This document shows, one piece after another, positions 56,333 to 64,000 of a stretch of DNA of 64,000 nucleotides. The stretch's first letter is position 1. Every line of letters begins with the position of its first letter. Made by a program: the position numbers and the translations under genes. The DNA is from Tretioscincus oriximinensis (taxonomy: Eukaryota; Chordata; Lepidosauria; Squamata; Gymnophthalmidae), in assembly GCA_022410635.1 (NCBI GenBank), contig JAJVDF010000127.1:248001-312000 (forward strand), read 5' to 3'. Under the pieces are notes generated by a model. That model was not told the origin of the DNA. It saw only the letters and a list, made by a program, of their open reading frames with translations, and made no database searches.

Positions 56333-59056
56333 TTAAAACCAGGGGAAGANTAATTAAGCACAGGAAATGGTCCTGTATTCAATGGTATGGAGATACTTCA
56401 AAAAGACTAGTATGTCTCCTCAAATGGTGGCCTCAGAATAACTAACGCAGAGTGGAGGAGTTTTGGTGCAGCTGACATGAAGGTTCTGAATACTATGTGA
56501 TCACAGTTCTGGTAATACTGATTTTTGTACCATGGAAAGATCTTAGTTATTTATACACTCATTTCCAAAGATTCATCCACAACAAACACCCACAAGTATA
56601 ACCCAAGCAAAAATGTTACATGGGAATAATTCAACATTGGGACAATCAAGCATAAATTGGTGGTAAACCATGGATCAAGATCCATGAGGCAATGGAAATA
56701 TGAGGATCTTTTAATCTTGCTTAAATTCTTTTGGGTCCATTTCAAATCAAATCCACATGTCATTGCTTCTCCCAAATCCTGCTTCAGTCCTTCTGAGTAT
56801 AACGTAATGGTCACAAAGCAAGGTTAACACCTAAGACTATCTCCACGCAGTCCTTATTGTCNCACATTACGTGGAGCTTATTATGGGCCAAGCTAAGCAA
56901 TCCAGCCCAAGATTGAGGTGATATCCACTTGTGTAAAACAAGATCATCTCCACTATGACAGTGTAACCCAATCAACAAGTGCCAGGACTCCGTCAAAATG
57001 GCACCATGTTCTGTGCTCTGGTAAACCAACACAGCTGTTCACTTCCCTCTGAACAGGAATGACTGGTATAGACTACCACTGGGGAATGTCTAGGGGATAG
57101 CTTCAAAGCAGCAACTCACTAGAGAACATTCCAGAACCATTTTCTTATCAGGGTCCATCCCATGGCATCTTGATATACTATTCCACAATGTAGATGGAAC
57201 ATTTCTGAAGAAATTGTNGCTTAGATCTAAGTAAATCTTGCATGAAAGTTCAGATTATCCCTTGGATATGAAACTCCATGGAATAGTAATTGTGCCAGGG
57301 AGAATAAGGATTTAGGCAGACATTCATGATTGCGCATATCTCAAATATAATGGGTAGCCTACTAGAATTCTTCTTGTATCATTTTGCCTATTGACAGGAT
57401 ACACTTTACAGTTGGATCATACATCATCATGAGTGTCTAATTAAGACTGTTTCTTTATTGAACAGCAACTAACAGCAAAGGTATCTTAATTTGGCCCTCC
57501 CGATTGAGAGTAAGGTATACCGGAGAGCCGTCATAAAGTGAAGAAGATGGAAATATGACATGGCAATGAAGATAAGCCCAGTCCCATTTCTTATTACTTT
57601 CAAAATGAGGCACAAGAGCTGTTGGGAGAAAGGTGAATTATGACAGTACACAAGTTTCAACATAGAAAAATACGAGAAAAAATATTGACATTGAGGACTG
57701 AGATTTGTCATATGTTCCAATAATGAACTTCTCCACACTGCTATGATTTGCATGTTACATAGTCTTCCAGAAATAATATGTTCTTTTCCAGAAATAATAT
57801 ATGCATTCCACAATAAAAAAAAATCTATAAACTACATTTAGATGCCCTATTAAATAGAGAAGGGAGGAAATCATTTCTGTCAAATTCAGCGCTTCTTCAA
57901 AAGTGTTTACTTTGCTCAAACTGAGCTGCGTAACTCAGTTTTTAAATGCATTTTAGACAGCATCAGTCACCCTTCGTAGCATCTAACCATGAAGGCAGAT
58001 AGATTTGAATTGTGAAAAAGAATTTGGATGATAGATGTTTGGCCATGACATTGGTGGAGTTTGTGGTATGCACAGAATGTAAATGTGAAGGAACAATAGT
58101 AAAGGCACTCAACAGTATATCTGCCTGGGACCAGCCAAGGCAAAAAGATGCATCAAGGGCATGATCACATGATTTTGGAGCAAGTAAGCATGTCAAGTGC
58201 GTGATCATATGATTTTGGAGCAAGTAAGCTCCAGGTTCCTTAATATCATACTTCACACTACTTTATGGCTATGCAGCTGTATGCCATTTCAAGTCATCAG
58301 TAGCTTGCCAATTATATAGGTCAGAATGTCCAATACAGCATAGCAAGAAGATAATGTTATTAAGATGTTTCAAGAGTTTAGAATCCCATGCTGTCCATTC
58401 TCTAAGACTATCCACATCACACATGTGTATTCTTTCTATTATAATAAATCCTTCTGATTGCGGGCCAAGTTTAAGTAGGTGGTCAGGTCAATCCTGCTCA
58501 CATTAAAATGGGTGATGATTTTGTGGCTCACAATAGACTTATGAGAGAATGATACAGTTCAAAGAACAGTTGTCTGAAACCAAATATTTCTGTCCTGTTG
58601 TTGGAAGTCTTGGAAGGTAAGCAACCTCAATGTTTCCATCTATTAGCCAATATAGAGATACATATCAACATTAAAGCTTCCAAGCTAAAGATTTAAGTTA
58701 TTCATTATAAAACACTTAAAAATCCTTACTTTCTGGTGCAAGAGCAGCACAACAATAAAAAGAAATGGCTGATTACTGTAAAATTATTTCAGACAAGAGG
58801 GGACAGCCAGTACCAAACACAACACACACAAAGACCTAGGCACTAATAATTCACAAAATAGTGGATGAAGCCTTCCATCAGTGGGGTGCCACAACTGATA
58901 AGTCCTGTACCATAGGTCGTTGTAACATAAGGTGCCTCCCCACAGTATGTTTAGCTTTGCTATTTCTTTTCAATCCAGAAACATATGTTTGCATTTCCAT
59001 TTCACCCACCTTCAATTTTCCATGCTGTTTTGTTATAATGCCTTGCATTCTCATCA
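56333..59056. other. Unassigned DNA with several weak minus-strand frames
   Basis: Minus-strand frames at 56551-56814, 56811-57032, 57469-57813 and 57963-58256 follow each other but carry no motif I know. They might be the ghost of an old element. A 40-bp imperfect tandem duplication lies at about 58155-58231. Confidence 0.4.
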
Positions 59057-59064
59057 CATGACAA

Positions 59065-59267
59065 TAGGCTGACCAGATGACCACTTTTTTTGGGGGGGAG
59101 AGGAGTTTGAAAAACCAGTTTTGAGGTGCCTCCCAGTTTTTCTGAGGAAATTTTTTTCAAAAAAAGATTTTTTTTGAATTTTTTTCTTTTGTTTTTGTTC
59201 TCCTCAGAAACAAAAACGGGAGGCACCGTAAAAATGGGTTTTCAATACCACCCCCCAGGTCAGCCTA
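59065..59267. mobile_element. Foldback hAT MITE, copy 1 of 3
   Basis: Termini TAGGCTGACCAGATGACC and ggtcagccta are inverted. Flanks catgacaa (59057-59064) and catgacaa (59268-59275) are an exact 8-bp target duplication. Inner arms pair closely (gaggtgcctcccagttttt with caaaaacgggaggcacc), leaving an A/T-rich loop near 59150-59200. 203 bp in length; no coding frame. Confidence 0.9.
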
Positions 59268-59282
59268 CATGACAAGACTCAT

Positions 59283-59400
59283 AAGTCATTGCTGCACTTG
59301 CCTTACTACAATTCCCAGCATTCTCTGTGAGCCAAAGCCAATTAATTTCTACATCTAACCTCAAAATCCCTTGAGAGTTACCATGCCCACATTGCTAAAT
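59283..59400 (+). repeat. Unclassified interspersed repeat U1, partial plus copy
   Basis: Shares gctgcacttgccttactaca, cccagcattctctgtgagcc and aagccaattaatt with the fuller copies at 14605 and 16850. The 3' blocks are missing. Confidence 0.55.
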
Positions 59401-60080
59401 GCCCTAGGAAGGCTACCAATATGAAATAGGTCAAGGAGTGGTGGCCAGAAGATTTGAGAGCAAGGGCTTTTTTACTGAATGGATTACTGAACTTGCATGA
59501 AAGCCTAGGGCAGATTCTACTTAATGGCGCTACCCTCTCAGATAGAATTTATTGTGGGGAGACAGCCAGAGTCATATCCTATCAGATTGATGCAGAAGAA
59601 GAAATTTGAAATATGTGAAATCACTATAGTAATTTTTTATAACATTAGTCATAACTCCACAGAAAATATGTTGCAGCAATCCAGTACGTAATTCAATAGC
59701 CTAATAATCTTATCTATACTGTTACCGTCTTTCCATCTGAAGGAATTTTGATATACAGTAAATTTTCAGTGCAAATAAAGAATTAACTTTAAAAGAGAGT
59801 TCCTTGCATAATTCAGTCTTTATAATACCAGGTCATCGTTTATCAGAAAATTATTTCTGTATATAAAAATTAAATATACATTTAGTAACTTCTGTGTCAA
59901 ACTCTACATAACCTCACCCAAAAAAAGGGCAAAAGAAAAGCAAAGGAGGGAGAAATAGGGGCTGGAGTGATTCTCCTTAATTGTTTTAATCCCTCTTTCC
60001 TATAATATTTCTATTTCTAAACTCTTAGCTATTGAGTTAGGTGTTTTTTGCATCTAAGTAGTTTACCTTTTTATTTTACA
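59401..60080. other. Unique DNA between two MITE copies
   Basis: No gene or repeat is recognised. Confidence 0.45.
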
Positions 60081-60088
60081 CTCTTAAG

Positions 60089-60303
60089 TAGGTTGACCAG
60101 AAAACCCCTTTTGGGGGGGGTGTTTGAAAACCCAGTTTTGGGGTGCCTCCNGTTTTTTTCTGAGGAAATTCTTTTCAAAAAAAGATTTTTTTTTCAAAAA
60201 ATATTTTGTTTTTTAACTTTTTTTTCCTCAGAAAAAACCTGGAGGCACCCCAAAATGGGTTTTCAACACCACCACCCCCAGAAGGGGTCATCTGGTCGGC
60301 CTA
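60089..60303. mobile_element. Foldback hAT MITE, copy 2 of 3
   Basis: Termini TAGGTTGACCAGAAAACC and ggtcatctggtcggccta are inverted. Flanks ctcttaag (60081-60088) and ctcttaag (60304-60311) are an exact 8-bp target duplication. It carries the same gggtgcctcc and ggaggcacccc arms and T-rich loop as the copies at 59065 and 61171. 215 bp; n at 60151. Confidence 0.9.
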
Positions 60304-60311
60304 CTCTTAAG

Positions 60312-60604
60312 TACTTTCCTTATTGAAAGTCAGCAAAAGGAGAAACCAGACAACCCTATTCAGGACTCACAGTCCACAGGCAGGCAGAGATTGCTTTTCC
60401 TCCATGTGAATTTGCATGCAAGTTCCATGAAGCCTTGCTGTAAATTGTGGCTTCTGATTAACTGCTCTGCATCTTCTGTGTCATTGGTTCTGCCCCCCTT
60501 TCTTGTCAGCTGTGTGCTACAGTTCTCTTTTTCAATAGGAAAAAGCATCAATGAAGAATACCATAAAATGGTGAATGCACAGGATTGCTTGCACACTATG
60601 GCAC
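60312..60604. other. Unique DNA
   Basis: Overlapping frames on both strands (60360-60596 and 60391-60654) carry no motif. Confidence 0.45.
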
Positions 60605-60780
60605 TATCTATTTATTTATTTATTTATTATACTTATACCCCACTCTCTGCCTGAAGTTCTCAGCAAAAACAACAATACAAAATTAGCATATTAAAACAGT
60701 ATCAAAACAATATCTGAAGGTGAGAAAAAACAGCATTAGAAGCTATGGAAGCTGCACAGATGTATCTGCTGTAAAAAGTG
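60605..60780 (-). mobile_element. L2 LINE 3' end in reverse
   Basis: An ATTT run (60605-60628) is followed by atacttataccccactctct, gcctgaagttctcagcaaaa and cagtatcaaaacaatatctg, the L2 3' end read backwards. Confidence 0.75.
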
Positions 60781-61162
60781 CAATGACAACCCTTCCTAGT
60801 GCTACCACAGGTGGATCCCTACAATTACATGTGACAAATTTCCCAAAATCTCACTTTTTTAGCATGAAATAAATAACATGTAGATGCACCCACAGAGAGC
60901 AGACAAGCATTCAGATTCAGCAAACAGCAGTGATGTCACCTACCTGTAACTGACAAAGATGTGGGCAAATCCAGCAGCTCCAATGAACCATTGGACAGAG
61001 CAGAGTTCGCTTTTGCAAGGAGAGAGGCTTAAGCTATTTCTAAAGTGGCTTAGCCTCCTCTAGGTGATCACAAGGGGTGGCAGCTTGCCCAGATCAAATT
61101 AAAAGGTTCTAGTAAAGTGCTTCAAGCCAGGTAAGTGCAAATAGGGCCTAAGGTGTAAGTTC
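60781..61162. other. Unique DNA
   Basis: No gene or clear repeat is seen. Confidence 0.45.
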
Positions 61163-61170
61163 AGATATTG

Positions 61171-61371
61171 TAGGCTGACCAGATGACTCCTTTTGTGGAG
61201 GGCTGAAAACCCGTTTTTGGGGTGCCTCCCAGTGTTTTCTGAGGTAATTTTTTTNAAAAAAATATTTTTTAAAAATTATTTTTTATTTGTTTCCTTAGAA
61301 AAAAACGGGAGGCACTCCAAAAATGGGTTTTAACCCCCCCCCCAAAAAAAATGGGTCATCTGGTCAGCCTA
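61171..61371. mobile_element. Foldback hAT MITE, copy 3 of 3
   Basis: Termini TAGGCTGACCAGATGACTCC and gggtcatctggtcagccta are inverted. Flanks agatattg (61163-61170) and aggtattg (61371-61378, sharing the terminal a) fit an 8-bp duplication with one mismatch. Inner arms ggggtgcctcccagtg and cgggaggcactcc pair. n at 61255 lies in the loop. Confidence 0.85.
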
Positions 61372-61394
61372 GGTATTGTATCTGAGGCCCCTTC

Positions 61395-61550
61395 TATGCT
61401 ATAATTTATTATTTATTTATTTACATTTCTATATTGCCCTATACCCAAAGGTCTCAGGGCGGGTAACAATAAAACCCAGTTAACATATCAAAACAGTCAC
61501 ATCTAAAAGTAGAGAAGGGAGAGCAGTTTTTTCAGCCAGAGGGGCAGTAT
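61395..61550 (-). mobile_element. L2 LINE 3' end in reverse
   Basis: attatttatttatttacatt, ctatattgccctatacccaa, aggtctcagggcgggtaaca and aacatatcaaaacagtcaca follow the reversed L2 3' end. Confidence 0.8.
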
Positions 61551-63967
61551 ATCCCAATATATCCCATGATATTTCAGGCTATATCTTGGAATGGGAGACT
61601 GCCGTAGCCTACATAGTCATGGCAAGGCCCAATTCCAAAATATATCTCAAAATAAAACCTAGTGCATAAAGAACCTGGATGGATTCAGGGACAAGTTACA
61701 AAATGGGCTCATAAATTAGTATTGGTTTCAGTAACAACAGGCGTGATGTATATACCTCTCCAGATAGTGGGAGAGACAGCTAGAGAAAGTTAATATTTGG
61801 CAGATTCCAGGCGCAGCTGAATGCATGCTAAAAATAAATTTTCTTTGTTTCTCTTCTTAATGGCCAGTCATTAAGGCAACTGTGCAAATGTAACATTGTG
61901 AAGGTTCCCTTAAGAAATGCTTTCATCCATCTTTATTATTTATTGGTTCAAGTCAGATGACACATCTGAGCTACTTTATAGTTGAAGGTGCGGCTGATGG
62001 GCTGCTTGCCCTATCTGACCTTGGAAAGGGCAACTGTAGTTTAAAGATGTTTATAAATGGTAAATTTCAGGGCAGAGAATGATGTGAAAATAAATCGAGC
62101 ACACTCCTGAAATTATTAAAAGGAGGCCTATTGTATAAACAGGATACTGCACTGGGTGAGCTTCTGAAAAGTATGCAACTATGCTAAGAGCCAAAGCCGG
62201 CTGTGAATCAATGTGCTCTTATTATAAAGGATTTCTGTCATTGCTATTGGTGGAAACAACATCCATTATGAGGCTAATAACTGTGACATTTAACAATGGA
62301 GGACCTGTGGGATGTTGATGTTTAACATTGAGCAATGCAAGGTGGACTGGAATGCCTTTAGTAACTGAACAAAGGAACGGTTCATCAGCATTGAGAAGGT
62401 TAAAGGCCCTAACAGAAAGATTCATTCTTTTTATGAGTCCTCCAATATAGGGTTAAGACTGTGTTGAAACTTGTGTTGTTCATTTTTTGACCTTTTCTGC
62501 ACATCACTCTCCATTGTCTGAACTGGTGGGTTTGGATCAGCCAGGCCTTGTCCCAACTACAGAAAAGCATGATCTGGACAACTGACAACACAAAGACACT
62601 GGTTCAGACCAGCTGTACTAGTCCCAAAGCATGAGCATGAGTATTTAGACAGGATTTTAAACACACTGAAAGTTTGGAACAAAATTTCTAGTTGTAGATG
62701 CTGTTCTGTGGCCTAATTTTTACTTCATTCCTGAAGAACTGGACTAAACGGGGGAAACCTCTTTGTTCCTTTCTCTTGGTTTAATCCAGTTTTGCAGGAC
62801 TGAAGATAGATTAAATGTATGATTGGGACAGCATCAATGAACCTCTGGAGATGAATTTTGGTGGCACATTTTGGCACACCACCAAATGCATCCCTTGGTA
62901 GTCCAACACATGAAAGAAATGCCTTCTGCTCTGTGTTCAGGCCCAAGAACTGTTGGTCTATTGGTAGATTTCTTTTAATCAAATTTACTCTACTCTACTC
63001 AAATTTACAATAAGGGCCTTCCTGATTGAGATCATGATCTGAAGTGTTCCAGCAAGGTGGGGTGGACAACCAGGTCCACAGTAATATGCAGATCAGTAAG
63101 GCCCTTTTCCTTGTCATCAAAAGATCAAGGTCCCTTCCACATTATAGAGTAAAACCAGAAATGGGATTTAAACTGGCATAATGCAATCGTTTGTCCATTC
63201 ACATTATCTCAAAAATCCACACAGAGCTGATGAAGGACCAGGAAGTCATTATTGTGCATGTCAGCCAGCTTTGATTTTACAGTTTTGGCTAGCTAATGTA
63301 TCCAAGCCTGCAACAGTATGAAAGACACCAGGGTTCTAGGCAGCTTCCTGTTGGAAGGAGAGGCATTTTGTGTTGATATCTGAAAATATCAGCAACCACT
63401 TCTTCTGTGACAAAGGAGCTTTTTCCCTGGTGGGACCCGGGAAATCAGCGGAAGCTTTATTGTCTTGTATGGCGGAGGCATCATGATGATCCTACTAACC
63501 CAGTAGGAGAACCTTGTGTGGAAGCAAGGAATGTTTCTTTATATTTATGGATTAGGTAGTAAGTGTTGTATTTTGTAGTGTGTTTTATATTGTGGTCCAA
63601 ATGGCTCATATATCATATTTTGCAGCTACATCAATACATAGTTTGAATCTTGCTTTATAATCTAGACCAGTTCCTGTTTTTATTGGTCCCATGTGATTAT
63701 TGGTGACAGTATTCAGGAACTAATGGCAAAGAGTTGGGAGTAAAACTATCAAACATTGTATTAATGAGATGTAAAAGAACATAATGAAAACAGCTTGCTG
63801 GGATTTCTCCTGAACAAGAAGCTATTATTTCTTGAACTGTACAAGGTTTATATCCATAAACCTGCTTTTATTTGGGATACACATAAAGTATACGCTGCAG
63901 TGTCCTATGGGTATTGCACCTGCATGTTAGCAAGCATTGTCCAACTTCTAAAGCGGGTATTGAGTGC
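61551..63967. other. Unique DNA, no gene recognised
   Basis: Nothing recognisable in 2.4 kb. Frames at 62222-62425, 62409-62591 and 62725-62982 lack motifs. Confidence 0.45.
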
Positions 63968-64000
63968 ATAAGAACACAAGAAGAGCACAGTCCACCTTTG
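63968..64000 (-). mobile_element. Start of a CR1 LINE 3' end, cut by the window
   Basis: cataagaacacaagaagagc is the CR1 terminal octamer region in reverse, and the element runs off the window edge. Confidence 0.65.

Noticed and set aside
59065..61371. Three similar copies considered as a tandem duplication
   Set aside because: Each has its own target duplication, so they are independent insertions.
1..64000. Search for endogenous viral genes, rRNA and host exons
   Set aside because: No stretch showed capsid, protease or envelope motifs, rRNA blocks, or a known vertebrate protein with splice sites.

Overview
The window looks like non-coding (intergenic or intronic) DNA from a squamate reptile. 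The evidence is the repeat set: CR1 3' ends with the ACATAAGA octamer, L2 3' ends with AAATAAAT tails, L1 ORF2 remnants, an R4/Dong-like retroelement, a probable BovB end, two tRNA-derived SINE groups of the Sauria/squamate kind with CTT tails, and several hAT and Tc1/mariner-type non-autonomous DNA transposons, including one SPIN-like copy. The lineage below Squamata cannot be fixed from this sequence. I found no exon of a recognisable host protein, no tRNA or rRNA gene, no CRISPR array and no sign of an endogenous virus. Every coding stretch I can name belongs to a decayed transposable element.

Layout. 1-9,110 is unique AT-rich DNA with CR1 3' ends, a SINE split by a hAT insertion (2,127-2,843), a 72-bp palindromic MITE (5,668-5,739) and a second SINE type (7,225-7,525). 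9,480-12,620 holds a decayed non-LTR reverse transcriptase, a 16-bp-arm hairpin, an unclassified repeat and a small TA-flanked element. 14,600-17,745 holds two more copies of that unclassified repeat, an R4-clade retroelement lying between two TAA microsatellites, and a broken CR1 reverse transcriptase. 19,965-36,095 is a scatter of CR1, L2 and SINE copies, a 382-bp hAT, a GAT microsatellite and a 49-bp alternating purine-pyrimidine tract. 36,150-46,785 carries L2 and L1 coding remnants and a 531-bp hAT with a G-rich core. 48,440-53,740 holds L2, the SPIN-like hAT and a pyrimidine-rich minisatellite. 59,065-61,371 contains three copies of one foldback hAT MITE in 2.3 kb. The rest is repeat-poor DNA, in which three blocks might be conserved non-coding elements.

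How the parts relate. The SINEs depend on LINE machinery. Most copies end like BovB-related SINEs, but one (32,448-32,665) ends in an L2-like tail. The DNA transposons here are all short and non-autonomous; no transposase ORF is visible. Two CR1 ends differ at about five bases in 216, so that CR1 family was active fairly recently. Single n bases occur about once every 500-600 bp. Where a related copy predicts the base, the n replaces one real base rather than a gap. I found no convincing new biological system. The best leads are the R4 element in its TAA target, the clustered hAT MITEs, the SPIN-like copy and the unclassified repeat family.
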